Counted from the first letter of the stretch, positions 24,701 to 32,957 are shown. The stretch: 64,000 nucleotides of DNA from Pseudobythopirellula maris (GCF_007859945.1 NZ_SJPQ01000002.1:1094279-1158278), one strand, 5' to 3'. Translations and numbers: made by a program. The notes: a model not told the origin generated them from the letters alone.

Positions 24701-27393
24701 TCGAAGGCGTCGACCAGATTCCACAGGCGGCCCTCCAGGTCGCCCGCGTCGGCGTCGTTCGCCCGCAGCACGCGCTCCAACTCGGCGGGCGAGAACGGGG
24801 CGTCGTCGTTGATCGGCGCCCCCGCCGGGTAGCTATTCACCACCGCCTGGAGGTCGGCCACCGGCCGTCGCCGAGCTTCGGCCGACAGGTTGAGTTCATA
24901 GGGTGAGTCGTCGAGGATCGGGCGGCTGTAGCTACCGCTGATCGCATCATTGCGGTCAGCGTTCACCTCACGCAATGGCGAACCGGTCGCGCCCACTCCG
25001 GCAGAGTAACGCGAGAACAGGTCGGGCATCTCGCCAAAGCCGGCTGCCGGCTCATTTAACCCGATGTACGTGGGGAAGCCGAAGAAGTCGGTCCAGACCC
25101 GCGGATCGCGGGTGGTGAATGGATCGTTCACGTCGAACGTGTGACCCGGTGAATAGTAGCCACGGCCGTCGCTGACCGAAGCCTTGTCCGCGCTGAACGA
25201 CCCGTAGCGTCCCCACGGCTCGGCGATGTCGATCACCGTGGCGACGAAGCGGCCGTCGTCGTTCGGGTCGGGTCGGCCGGCTAGCAGCCGAGCGTAGTCG
25301 TCGAACTGTGCGATACCAGTGTAAGGCTCCGAGCCACCGAGAGAATGATTTTGCTGTTCAGCCAGCGGCAGGTTCGGCGAGAGGACCGAGCGCAGCGTGA
25401 TGTCGGCCGGGCCCCAGCCTTCGCCGTGCGGCAGCTGGTTTGAGCTTTGCAGGATTTGGCCGGAGGTGAAATCTTGGGCCAGGTTGCGGTTTAGATCGCT
25501 GCTAAAGTCGTTGGTAACGGCGTCACGCAGCGTTGAGCGGTCGAGGTCGTCGCTGACGAAGTGCTCGGCCGAGCCGTGGGCGTTGAGGTTCAGCCGGCCG
25601 TCGAGGTCTTCGACCAGCATCGCGACGAGCGGCTTGTAGAGCCGGCCGTCTTCGGTCTTCTGCACCGGCAGGCCGATGTCGACCCACACGCTGTCGGCCG
25701 CGCCGTCGTTGTCGTTGTCGACGTCCCACGGGCCGACCGCCTCCCAGTACGGGAACGTGATCTCTCCGGCGGCGTTGAGCAAGGCCGCCGCGCCGGGCAC
25801 GGCGCTCGTTCCCTCGTAGCGCGACAACAGGTTGCCGCCGTCGAAGTCGGGGTGGTCATCGGTCAGCGGCCGCAGGATGAACTTCCGTTTCAGCTCGGCG
25901 ATCTTCAGCGCAGTCACGAGGTCGAGACCCGAGACATCCTGGTTGGATTCGCCGTCGACAAGGGGCCGCAGGATCGCCAACGCCCGTTCATCCGCGTTGT
26001 CGATGAGAGACGTCAGCCACGTCGAGCGGTGCAGGCGGTGGAACCAGAAGTTCACCAGCGCCGGCCGGTGGAACGACGGGATCGGCAGGTCCTCCAGGTC
26101 GAGGCGGACCGCCTCATCGGCGTCGTACCCGGAGTCGGGGTCAACACGCGCGCCGTTGTTGAGCATGACCCGCCCGCGGTGGCGGGGCGTGGTCGATTGC
26201 AGCGCGAGGAACAGGTTCTGGAAGTCGGCCGCGTCGTACGACTCGTCGGTGTCGCCGGCGCCGGGGAAGTGGCTGTAAAGCGACGCCGACAGACTGGGGT
26301 CGAAAAGGGGCCGGAGGCCGTCGGTCGCTGCGGGGGCGCCGCCGTTGCTGCGGAACGTGAGCCCCGCCGCGAATGGGTCGGTCGCCAGGGCAGGGTCGAG
26401 GTAGGCGACATTGCCGAGGTTGAAGTGCTGGGCGTTGGGCGCCAGCGCCGGCTCGACACCGACCCACTCGCCGGTGGGAAGCTCCACCGCTTCGAGCGCC
26501 GTGAGGCGTGGCCCGTTGTAGTCGGCGTACGCGTTGAAGCCGACGCCCGCGCCGTTGTACGGCCGGCCGTTGACGACGAACCGGTAGCCGACCGTCTGGC
26601 CGTTCTTGATCTTCAGGAAATCGCTCAGCGAAGGATCGGTGGGAGCGACGAAGCGCAGGGCGCCGCCGTCCTGACGCCGGGGGGCCATCACCCGCAGGCG
26701 GCCCACTCGCGTCTCGCCGTTGTTCGACGTGTCGCCTTGGGCCAGGCCCTGCCCGAGGTACTCGTAATCGACCACCCGGACCGATTCGCCCGCGAGCGGC
26801 CCTTCGGTCATCGTGAGCAGGCAGCCGTTGTAGTAGCCGTCGGTCTGCGAAAGCTGGTAGTCGACCGGCAACCCCTGGTTGTCGTAGTCGAGTCCCACGG
26901 CGTTGGTGGGGTCCAAGCGCCGGCCCGCCTCGGTGATGCGGAGGTCCTGGCGGTCGCTCACGTACAGGTCGACGAACTGCCCCTCGGTCGGGCCGAGCAT
27001 CTGCGCCGTGGTGGCGCCGGCGTAGCGAGGGAAAATGTCGGAATCGAGCACGCCGTCGACGCTCGCCGTCATCACCCGCGCCTCGAAGCCGTCCGTGCCG
27101 TAGGCGTCGCGCAGCAGGCTGTGGTAGCGGATCGCCGAGTGGCGGTTGTTCGTGTCGCGCAGCAGCTGCATGAGCGCGCGCTCCAGCAGGTCGTCCGGCT
27201 GGCTGGTGGCGCGGTTCTTCTTCTCCAAGATGCGCGCGGCGGTGCGGTGCTGGTCGCTCGAGACGAGGAACGCCGTGCCGATCAGCATGAACAGCACGAG
27301 CATGCTCAGCACGACGAGCAACAGCACGCCTCGACGCGAGCGTCGGGCGGCCGCGCGGCGGCGTAGCATCAGATTGCGGTGGTTGGTCTTCAT
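18787..27393 (-). CDS. Giant GspK/PilX-like minor pseudopilin (2868 aa)
   Basis: The N-terminus is pilin-like: 'RRSRRG' then a hydrophobic helix 'VLLLVVLSMLVLFMLIGTAF' with no Glu at position 5 after the Gly, as in GspK (tip pseudopilin) and PilX. Two Asn-Leu-Asn motifs of GspK type occur, 'VEDLDGRLNLNAHG' (about residue 600) and 'REPGKVNLNTVVG' (about 2545), nearly 2000 residues apart. Acidic loops of the Ca-binding type are scattered between them: 'DNDNDGAADS' (near 560), 'DDDGDGLVNEGDE' (near 985), the tandem 'DNNGNGVVDE', 'DANGNGVWDG', 'DLNGNGVFD', 'DVNNNGVQD' (1150-1225), 'DKDGDGDTTE' (near 1545) and 'DIDGDGVAGE' (near 2330). Only about six Cys are seen. Typical GspK is 300-350 residues, so this is roughly ninefold larger. 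It probably sits at the tip of a pseudopilus and reaches outside the cell. Confidence 0.85.
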   Translation of the reverse strand: MKTNHRNLMLRRRAAARRSRRGVLLLVVLSMLVLFMLIGTAFLVSSDQHRTAARILEKKNRATSQPDDLLERALMQLLRDTNNRHSAIRYHSLLRDAYGTDGFEARVMTASVDGVLDSDIFPRYAGATTAQMLGPTEGQFVDLYVSDRQDLRITEAGRRLDPTNAVGLDYDNQGLPVDYQLSQTDGYYNGCLLTMTEGPLAGESVRVVDYEYLGQGLAQGDTSNNGETRVGRLRVMAPRRQDGGALRFVAPTDPSLSDFLKIKNGQTVGYRFVVNGRPYNGAGVGFNAYADYNGPRLTALEAVELPTGEWVGVEPALAPNAQHFNLGNVAYLDPALATDPFAAGLTFRSNGGAPAATDGLRPLFDPSLSASLYSHFPGAGDTDESYDAADFQNLFLALQSTTPRHRGRVMLNNGARVDPDSGYDADEAVRLDLEDLPIPSFHRPALVNFWFHRLHRSTWLTSLIDNADERALAILRPLVDGESNQDVSGLDLVTALKIAELKRKFILRPLTDDHPDFDGGNLLSRYEGTSAVPGAAALLNAAGEITFPYWEAVGPWDVDNDNDGAADSVWVDIGLPVQKTEDGRLYKPLVAMLVEDLDGRLNLNAHGSAEHFVSDDLDRSTLRDAVTNDFSSDLNRNLAQDFTSGQILQSSNQLPHGEGWGPADITLRSVLSPNLPLAEQQNHSLGGSEPYTGIAQFDDYARLLAGRPDPNDDGRFVATVIDIAEPWGRYGSFSADKASVSDGRGYYSPGHTFDVNDPFTTRDPRVWTDFFGFPTYIGLNEPAAGFGEMPDLFSRYSAGVGATGSPLREVNADRNDAISGSYSRPILDDSPYELNLSAEARRRPVADLQAVVNSYPAGAPINDDAPFSPAELERVLRANDADAGDLEGRLWNLVDAFDPAKLAYQNRLDEAINDNTIGSNTTENFAPDDLQALVAEQQAAINRRLVTTDSHEVPTPNDYWTTRLILGADGLPGVPRDTTVAGNPMPADDDGDGLVNEGDETVFVFNTNSVATYTFPNGAAIDYDTLWYADCDDYAVVMRDTAPTNARLTDYLRYRVVLELKRQGIIPVDLSFRTGVSGQVELARANKLINEVIHGDNTRPTEFSRNRDLNDGGIDDQTVDMRNIPPFFSYGGLLAPEVLAGLRMDLNRPFGDGRDNNGNGVVDEPQEAGEPYADANGNGVWDGSEPYADLNGNGVFDPPLDWIDVNNNGVQDAGELNNFDYTAGRDTNGRGAYVSGAPLRDDSRMARQLYARHLYCLTLLLMDENYLAPYDDNDPQVLHYLDPLSGSYNNSADPPEDLKSDPDVLKSNIRSDSSTAYRLRWDLKGEIEEELIAAGATDAHEQALEQSVQAARVAAMRKLTRRQIAQWAINVADMRDPDAIMTPFEYDENPWDGWNVAQYDYSPTRRSEKTPIAVFPIDGDVTTNEGAGFVREVTAGGFGAPVQRLVDSDEPINDFDNTYGLVWGAERPEALITEGLAWHDRRLTDDEIPESSGNKGDGGQVGANQDDDLDQRYKPKGNCFFELLNPWPFGGQRPAEIYSYVDVLDKDGDGDTTERIFSQGVEFDRLSDLPADPSQPIRSRSPVWRFICVEDHPMVRNSTVDPSAAEADARIQGDVKLADDDPAHRLNDGTYEDSPMANGPWAYTSEKIREVGGKTIPPLTFAYRQFWSRKVLEAQNSLATSTDDAAAGTGLRETPPTPLDPNFPGFDRFAQPVDLGDVEIEISSRLHGRETGGPRTLTGTEQTPAPQVIDREITRRVLQKPNQYIERAFYMIAPVTETAAAGPTVGFGPPVASTTPKIDLTAPGWRVPKLAYELSASAPANLVRERGPAVGVKLTGVAPGGEVGTGGSVLEVHASKFAPLNRIKYTDDTDANLPAVGKPIPLAPLLPGRRAVVGSIGAVYNRDLRDESATLSDDANKLAGRYTTLVSRLLESAGGEVENEFLDGSPHAGVSSNQQLRRFEMMPHPSPDVHQFVLRMNGGSESRLVLGPPIDGEANDDYYNITATADLLASEHATTPVIAIPIDGFSVSEPLDEYFVRQLELDPSLDIIYRPNTSGAVSSAKPAEGYFETPFDEPFDVLPELVENQTTPNYRTMCLERLANPLLPWNPPPRRSDGSENPQHDANLEVNPYVTVDTMPLDLTAFNSTSSRESELETPAESEYVHVPDTSVSGPEVRHRTPRSLPNAGGEDVNTAIMFKSHERGWPWGAIEEAWPLAMNRLLWRQANPTTTTEISHPESPHAVTAADRMTKERLDDDSVKAFLTFDEKFLGTGYEEHVIDFSYLTSLGFGDVNDEEFLVGQDLLWDREDDPNNDGRIDNLAIAAETFDIDGDGVAGEALGTPMVKLADDTNTTLPSGALEKPETLRNNSAFATFHWPNRPFVSASELLQAPMHGANRMLTYFSGFNAAAPAQPNPWNGEEAVLNGANAAELTNTARRAPTMAPFGQLLPFFQTAADPAQQRTYQIQYPDPNDPSNTITEAKVIAYGAPHFYRLLDYVHTPSRFVATDTLLNPTQFADPTVEPADPRAGLVAPFNRVDHYREPGKVNLNTVVGRRGVDDDTDLLPEMWSEVYDGIMHRLKDGNFIDSAGTQLLQTGHLGPAWRDVVVSRRGYAGAAPLPAGGVHDYSPRLLNASFPTFFANPFRSPNAGFDAPLANMTQGGSDASMLRAHPTSPGPDGAWGSRYQDDLTVNSSSDGVLDDAGEAGLGDDLALVRSGGAIPDSLLTDSAGDDKVTVVPLFSGASLEPSLDTERNASLRYQPMTRLANMTTGRSGTFAVWITVGFFEVTPANEHPVIAERYGWDTTTGPADDQLALFNQVYPDGYVLGRELGSDTGDTNRARGFYLIDRTQPVAFRPGDDANVERAILLRRRIE

Positions 27394-27552
27394 CGCCTTT
27401 GCCTCTCGGTCGGCGCCGCGAAGGCGCCCTAGTCATCCTCGCCCGGTTCGCCCCTGTGAGCCGGTGCGTGGTTAATCTCCTCCCCCGTCGGGGGAGCCCC
27501 GCCTGAAACCCGTGGCTGGGAAAAGGAGTATTGGTTCTTTCAACAGCCGGGG

Positions 27553-29082
27553 TTATTCAACCGCCCAGGCGCTGCCCGCTTCGAGCCGCATCGTCTTGGT
27601 GTGTACGGCGACCGCGCCGGGGATGATCGCCACCCGCAGGTCGTTCGATAGCTCCGTGTTGTCGCCCCCGTTGACGCTCTCCGCCCACGGCCAATCGGGC
27701 CCCCTGAGCGCGACGAGTCGGCGGTCGGGGATCGAGCCCGCCGAGGTGAGTTTCTCGCCCAGCGGGTTCAGCGCTTCGCCCTCGCCGTCGATGTTCACCA
27801 CGCGGTACCAGGCGAGGAAGAACTTCGGCAGCTCGGCGGTCGACAGCGGGTGCGGCCCGCAGACCATCACGTACTGCCCGCTGCGGAGCTCCTCGAACGG
27901 GCTCTCTTCGGGCTCTTTGGCGCCGTTGACGATGGCTCCGCTCACAGCGCCAGAGCTGGCGTAGAACCGCTCGAGCAGCATCTCGCCGCCGCCGATCCCG
28001 GTGGTCACCACGCGTCCACGCACCAGGCGCTCCGCCTGGAGCGTCTCGAGGTATCCGTCGCCCAAGACACGCTTGTGGAACACGACGGCCGAGACATCGT
28101 AGGGGTAGGCGTCCGGCGTGGAGACGAGCGCGTTGCGCGCCTCGGACGTCACGGGGTTGACCGTGAGCAGCCAGCTGTAGTCGCCGCGGGTCTGGCGGTT
28201 GAGCGGCTGGGCCTGCTCGTCGACCGTGACCGTTTGCCACCGCCCCAGGGCGGGGTCGTCGCCGCGGGCGGGGAGCTCCAGCGCGATGTCGTTGGCGCCG
28301 CTGAACAGCGCGTCGGCCTTGGGAAGCTGGAGCATCTGTCGCCTGTTGGACGACGTGATGTAAGTGTTTCCGTTGGGATCGTAGGCGGGGAAGGTGGTGG
28401 TGACCCGCCTGACCGGCCAGCAGAGGGGGTTGGCGAACGGCCCCCAGTAGGGCGACGAAGGCGCGGGCCCGCCATCGAAGGCGGGGAAACGCCGCGCCGC
28501 CGCCGAGTTGATGGCGGCGCCCCGGAAGCTGGCGTACACCAGCGGACTGGTTTCGTTCAGCGCGCTCGCCATGCCGAGCGGATCGATGACGAACGCCGCC
28601 CCGTAGCCGCGATTGAGATAATGGTCGATCGGCCCCGGGCCGATCAAGGCGTGGGCTCGTTCGGGATTGCCCGCGGTCAGCAGACCGTAGCCCTCTTCGT
28701 TGTAGCCGTTGGCGTCGAGCGCCCGGATCCTGTTGATCAGGCCGGGCACGGTCTCGAGCCGACCCGCGTTGCCCGTCGGGATGGGCTCGAGGTTCGGGTC
28801 GAGCTGCACCCAGTTGTCCGGGTCGAGCCAGCCGCGTGTGATGGCGTCGTTCAGCGCGGCCTGGGCGAGGGCGTTGCCCTGGTCGGCGATGTCGCCCGAC
28901 TGCATGTAGCTGCCCCCCACGGGGAACAACGACGCCACGCCCAGCAAGCCGAGCGTGAGGATGCCCATCGAGATCAGCACCTCGGCCAGGGTGAGCGCCG
29001 CGCGGCGGCGCGGAGTCGTCCGCCCCCGTGCGGCGGGCGCCGATTCTGTTTCGAGATTTCTGCGACCTGCGTTCGTCATCAT
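27553..29082 (-). CDS. Pseudopilin with PilV/GspI-like N-terminus (509 aa)
   Basis: The N-terminal prepilin signal is 'RRRAALTLAEVLISMGILTL': basic leader, Ala at -1, then L-T-L-A-E with the Glu at +5 and a hydrophobic helix typical of PilV/GspI. Usual prepilin peptidase substrates have Gly at -1, so cleavage after Ala would be unusual. The 480-residue globular part is much longer than the 100-150 residues of GspI and has no recognised domain. ATG 29082 overlaps the stop of the GspH-like gene (ATGA). It is followed after 159 bases by the giant gene. It is expected in the inner membrane and, once assembled, the pseudopilus. Confidence 0.85.
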   Translation of the reverse strand: MMTNAGRRNLETESAPAARGRTTPRRRAALTLAEVLISMGILTLGLLGVASLFPVGGSYMQSGDIADQGNALAQAALNDAITRGWLDPDNWVQLDPNLEPIPTGNAGRLETVPGLINRIRALDANGYNEEGYGLLTAGNPERAHALIGPGPIDHYLNRGYGAAFVIDPLGMASALNETSPLVYASFRGAAINSAAARRFPAFDGGPAPSSPYWGPFANPLCWPVRRVTTTFPAYDPNGNTYITSSNRRQMLQLPKADALFSGANDIALELPARGDDPALGRWQTVTVDEQAQPLNRQTRGDYSWLLTVNPVTSEARNALVSTPDAYPYDVSAVVFHKRVLGDGYLETLQAERLVRGRVVTTGIGGGEMLLERFYASSGAVSGAIVNGAKEPEESPFEELRSGQYVMVCGPHPLSTAELPKFFLAWYRVVNIDGEGEALNPLGEKLTSAGSIPDRRLVALRGPDWPWAESVNGGDNTELSNDLRVAIIPGAVAVHTKTMRLEAGSAWAVE

Positions 29083-30494
29083 CCGCGTCCCCCGCTGCTG
29101 GCCGCCTCGCGCACCAGGGACTGCGCCTGGATGATCTGTGAATCGAAATCGCCGGTGAAAGTCGGCGGCACAAAGGCGTTCTCCACCGTGCGGATCGTGC
29201 CCGTGCGGCCGCCGATCACCACCCACCGGCTGTCGAGATTCAGCCAGTTGTATTGGCGGGTGAAACGCTCGTAATCGGGCGCCGGCAGGTCGGTGAGGTT
29301 GGCGTCTTCAAACCGGTCGGCGCTCAGCAGCACCGGGTCGTTGCGTGATTCTTTGGGTGTGTCCGTGCTGCTGCGCAGCTCGGTCGGAGGGGCCGGGATC
29401 GCGTCTCGCAAGCCGATCAGCAACGCGATGTTCTCCCGCACGGATTCGCTGACGATCGGCGCCCCCGGGTAGCCTACGGCGTTGGGATTCACGAGAGCGC
29501 CACGCGGCTGCCTGGAGTAGTAGATCCGATCGACCGACCCGTCCGGCGCGAACATGATCATCGGCGAGGTGGTCGCGAGGCGGTACTCTTGTTCCGCGTC
29601 ATCCCAGGCGTGGCCCGGCGTGTAGAGCTTGTCGCTTGTGGCGAAGCCGCTCGCCTGCAGGTCGATCGCCGCGCCGGTGGGCAACTGCAACGGCGGCGCC
29701 GGCGAAGCGGTCGGCTGGCGGTGGATCTTGTACGGCGCGCCGGCGGTCCAGTAAGGGCTTGTCGGCGCCACGCCCGAAGCGATCAACGCCTCGACCGACT
29801 GGAACTCGTTGCCGTCGGCGTCGTAATTGATCGCCAACGCGGGGCCGTCTTCGATCAGCTCGGCGGCGTAGCTGCGAGTGCTCCCCGCGGGTTGAGAGAA
29901 GTATCCGTTCGCGGCCGCCTCGCCGGTGCGGACGGTGGTGGTGTCGATGCCGACCGTCCCCGAGCCATCGCCCGCCAGCAGGCGATAGTGGGCGCCAAAA
30001 ACGGTCACCTCGTCCCCCGGCCGCAGGAACCGTGGCGGGACGCTGGCGTGGTCGAGATTGCGAGGCAATCTGTCATCGGTCTCCACGACGCCGTGTTGAA
30101 CGAATTGGAGCAGGTACGGCGCGGTCGGGTGAATGCGGCGCGCCACACGGCAGAGCGAGCCGCTGGTGAAGCCGGCGTAGGGGGGCGGCGCCTCGACCGT
30201 GAGCAGCTCGATGCAGACGCCGTTGTCCTCGCCGTTGAGCGTGTCGACGCTGAGCCGCTTGAGCATCACGCCCTGCGGCCGGCCGGTCTGGATCGCCCGC
30301 GACTGGGCCGCCGACAGGTAGGCGTTCACCTCGCGCGACCCCTCGCGCAGCAGCCGGTCGTCGCCGGCGGGCGAGAGGACCGGGATCGCCGACGAGATGA
30401 GGATCGTCACGATCACCGCCACGACGAGCAGCTCGACGAGCGTCATCCCGCCCGGCGGGGCGGGGGTTCGGCGTTGATGGGATAAGGGTTTCAT
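29079..30494 (-). CDS. GspH-like pseudopilin (471 aa)
   Basis: The prepilin signal 'PPGGMTLVELLVVAVIVTIL' has Gly at -1 and Glu at +5. The next part, 'REVNAYLSAAQSRAIQTGRP', is the amphipathic helix and 'A-R-A-I' segment characteristic of GspH/FimT pilins. The C-terminal part is long, with many Gly/Pro/Asp residues and motifs such as 'IMFAPDGSVDRIYYSRQPRG' that resemble the beta-hairpin end of GspH. ATG 30494 is preferred over the upstream Met at 30560, which would give an implausible leader. It is separated from the preceding pseudopilin by 142 bases and overlaps the next by 4. Confidence 0.85.
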   Translation of the reverse strand: MKPLSHQRRTPAPPGGMTLVELLVVAVIVTILISSAIPVLSPAGDDRLLREGSREVNAYLSAAQSRAIQTGRPQGVMLKRLSVDTLNGEDNGVCIELLTVEAPPPYAGFTSGSLCRVARRIHPTAPYLLQFVQHGVVETDDRLPRNLDHASVPPRFLRPGDEVTVFGAHYRLLAGDGSGTVGIDTTTVRTGEAAANGYFSQPAGSTRSYAAELIEDGPALAINYDADGNEFQSVEALIASGVAPTSPYWTAGAPYKIHRQPTASPAPPLQLPTGAAIDLQASGFATSDKLYTPGHAWDDAEQEYRLATTSPMIMFAPDGSVDRIYYSRQPRGALVNPNAVGYPGAPIVSESVRENIALLIGLRDAIPAPPTELRSSTDTPKESRNDPVLLSADRFEDANLTDLPAPDYERFTRQYNWLNLDSRWVVIGGRTGTIRTVENAFVPPTFTGDFDSQIIQAQSLVREAASSGGRG

Positions 30495-30636
30495 GGTTTC
30501 TCTGTTCCGACGCAAAGCCTTGTCTGCCTCCGGTGTGTGAGGAGGTGGATGACGCTTCACGTTGCCGCTCCGTTGAGGTTGCCCCTCGAGTCGCTCGCCC
30601 CTGGCCGGGGGCGGTTGCTCAGCTTCGCTCGCCCGA

Positions 30637-31848
30637 CTAGTTGGTCCGGGTCGCGATGTCGTGGTTCGTGATGTTGTCGGCGTAGTTGTCGCCGTCTGAG
30701 TCGATGCTAGGAGCCAGGACGGCGCGGGCGTCGCTCATCTCTTGGCCGATCCCCAGCCCGAGACTAGGGTCTTCGTGCAAAGAATAAGGGTCGCTGAATC
30801 TGTTGAAGAAGTTGGCGGCGGAGTAGATGTCCGAGTCCTCGTCGCCGCCGTCGGAGTAAATGAGCGGCATGATTCTGAATCCACGCGCCGCCGGTCCGCC
30901 GCCGCTGGCTCCGCCGGTGTCAACCTCGAAATTCGTCATGTTCGGGCCGTCCACGCGGAACGGGTCGAACGGGTCGAAGTCGTTGTTGATCGCTTGCTGC
31001 ACCGCCTTGAGCTTGTCGCCGTCGCTAGCCGCCGCGCCGTTGAAGTCCTTCTTCGTGTCGCGGTAGATGCGCGCCAGCTGGTTGAAACCGAGCTGCGAGT
31101 CCGACTCGAAGCCGGGCGCCCAACGCAGGAAGCGGATCGGGTTGCCCCAGCCGTCGAGGAACTCGGGGGCGCCGTCGCCGTCGACGTCGCCGATGTCGGC
31201 CGGCTTGAAGAGCCCCGCCGCCTCGCCGTCGCTCGTGGCGTTCATCACGACGAGGTACAGGCACTCGGCCGATTGGTTGGCCATAAGGTCATCCCGTGAG
31301 ACACCCGCGTTAATCATCGCTTGCAGCCGTCGGCTGTAGAGCCGCGAGAGCGTCGGCCGTTGGCTTGCGAATAAAGGACCGCCGAAATCCTCGGGTTCGA
31401 TCTCCGTAAGGCTGGCCGGCAACGGTTTGAGGTAGACGTCGCTCCAGCGGTCGGGCATCTCCATCCGCATCGTCTCGCGCAGCGCTTGGAGGCGGCCGGC
31501 GGCTTCGACCTGGCCGTTCGTCCAACCGCTCGTGATGAACAAACCACTTGCCGCCAAGTAGTCGCGGTAGTCTTCGACCATGTTCACCACGGGCGGGCGG
31601 TCGGCCCGGTTCAGCTCGACGCGCTGGTAGCGGTACTGGTCGTAACGCTCCATCAGCTGCGTGTGGAGGCGCGCGATGAGCTGGCGGGTGCGGGCCTCGC
31701 GGGCCGTCTCGCCCGCCACGCCCGCCACGCCGACGATCAACGCCGCCAGGATGCTGACGATCGCCATCGAGACCAGCAGCTCGACCAGCGTGAGGCCGAG
31801 CAGGGGCCCTCGCTTGTCGGCTCTCGTGTTTTCCGCTGGGAAGATCAT
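30637..31848 (-). CDS. Pseudopilin with GspG-like features (403 aa)
   Basis: The prepilin signal 'RGPLLGLTLVELLVSMAIVS' has Gly at -1 and Glu at +5. In the C-terminal half is 'DVDGDGAPEFLDGWGNPIRF', where the 'GWGNP' part matches the DPWGNPY signature of major pseudopilin GspG, next to an acidic Ca-type loop. A second acidic loop, 'DSDGDNYADN', is near the end. Main pseudopilins bind calcium in known systems, so a similar need is likely here. ATG 31848 overlaps the stop of the preceding pilin gene (ATGA). At 403 residues it is about three times the size of GspG. Confidence 0.85.
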   Translation of the reverse strand: MIFPAENTRADKRGPLLGLTLVELLVSMAIVSILAALIVGVAGVAGETAREARTRQLIARLHTQLMERYDQYRYQRVELNRADRPPVVNMVEDYRDYLAASGLFITSGWTNGQVEAAGRLQALRETMRMEMPDRWSDVYLKPLPASLTEIEPEDFGGPLFASQRPTLSRLYSRRLQAMINAGVSRDDLMANQSAECLYLVVMNATSDGEAAGLFKPADIGDVDGDGAPEFLDGWGNPIRFLRWAPGFESDSQLGFNQLARIYRDTKKDFNGAAASDGDKLKAVQQAINNDFDPFDPFRVDGPNMTNFEVDTGGASGGGPAARGFRIMPLIYSDGGDEDSDIYSAANFFNRFSDPYSLHEDPSLGLGIGQEMSDARAVLAPSIDSDGDNYADNITNHDIATRTN

Positions 31849-32957
31849 GGCTGCGCGTTCGCCAGGGTCGAGTCGGAAAGGTTCGACAGCGTGTCGGCCA
31901 GGTCGAGCGTCCACGGGCCTTCGGGATAAGTGATGTTGCCTTGCAGCTCGAACTGACCGCCGCCGGCTTCTACGACACGGGGGAACGAACCGTACGCCCC
32001 ATCGATGCCGCCGTGCAGGATCTGGAACTTGCCGTCGCCGGCGAAGTTGAACGGCCGGTTCGTGGCCGAGGCGGCGTTCGTGTTCGGCGTCTTGACCGCG
32101 TAGACGTTCTGGATCGCCTCGAAGCGATCCGAGGCGCCATTGGGATTGTTTAAGATGACACTGGTCACCGCCGGCACGTCGGTGTCGGGCAACGCCCCGC
32201 CACGCGAGGCGTCGAAGTAGACGTACGGCAGTTCGAGGATCGAGTAGGTGTAGAAGTTGATCCGGCGCAATGTGCCGTCCGATTGTGGGTCGTCGTACAC
32301 GATGAAGCGGCCGTCGGAGTCGTCGAAATAGCCGTCGTCATCGCGCGGACCGAAGCGTTCGACCTTCAGCGCGATCTGCTTGAGCCGGTTCTCGATCGGG
32401 TCTTGCGCGGCGGGGGGGGGGGCGGAGCTGGTGGTGTCGATGGCGTAGGAGGGCCCGCCGACGCCGGAGATCGGGTAGTTCGGGTCGCTGCTGAAGCCGC
32501 CGATCCAGAACACCAGCGATTCGGCCGCGGTCATGCCGCCCGGCAGGTTGGGCGCGTCCGTGCCGGACCCGGCGCCCCGTCCCACGAGCGCGCTGATAAG
32601 CGAGTCGGGTTCGCGGTGCTTCGGAGCGACCTTCTTGAGGAACCGCTTGAAGTCGTTGTAGATCTGATTCTCGTCGATCGGGCCCGAGCCGTCGTTCTGG
32701 GCGTTGGGCGGGTACGCGCTGACGACCGTGCCGTACTGGTCCTCGAGCGAGGTGGCGAGCTGGTTGATCTCGACCGACACCTGCACCTGGCGGGCGCGGT
32801 TGCGCGCCCCGGCCGCCGCCACCAGCAGCAGGCTGGCGAGGATGGCGATGATCGCGATCACGACCAACAGCTCGACCAGCGTGAACGCGGAGCGCAGCGG
32901 TCGGGGTGCGGAATGCGCGAGACGCCGGTGGCGTGTGCTCGGGTGGTTGTTTGCCAT
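31845..32957 (-). CDS. Major-type pseudopilin (370 aa)
   Basis: The N-terminus 'RPLRSAFTLVELLVVIAIIA' is a classic type IV pilin/GspG helix with Glu at +5, but the residue at -1 is Ala, not Gly. After the helix comes the usual 'RARQVQVSVEINQLATSLED' segment. The C-terminal half contains 'FAGDGKFQILHGGIDGAYG', similar to the 'FQIisaG-DG-yG' segment near the end of many planctomycete and GspG-like pilins. The first pilin of the run, 89 bases after the platform gene, it is a likely candidate for the main subunit, although its size argues for a larger head domain. ATG 32957 is the only start giving this leader. Confidence 0.87.
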   Translation of the reverse strand: MANNHPSTRHRRLAHSAPRPLRSAFTLVELLVVIAIIAILASLLLVAAAGARNRARQVQVSVEINQLATSLEDQYGTVVSAYPPNAQNDGSGPIDENQIYNDFKRFLKKVAPKHREPDSLISALVGRGAGSGTDAPNLPGGMTAAESLVFWIGGFSSDPNYPISGVGGPSYAIDTTSSAPPPAAQDPIENRLKQIALKVERFGPRDDDGYFDDSDGRFIVYDDPQSDGTLRRINFYTYSILELPYVYFDASRGGALPDTDVPAVTSVILNNPNGASDRFEAIQNVYAVKTPNTNAASATNRPFNFAGDGKFQILHGGIDGAYGSFPRVVEAGGGQFELQGNITYPEGPWTLDLADTLSNLSDSTLANAQP

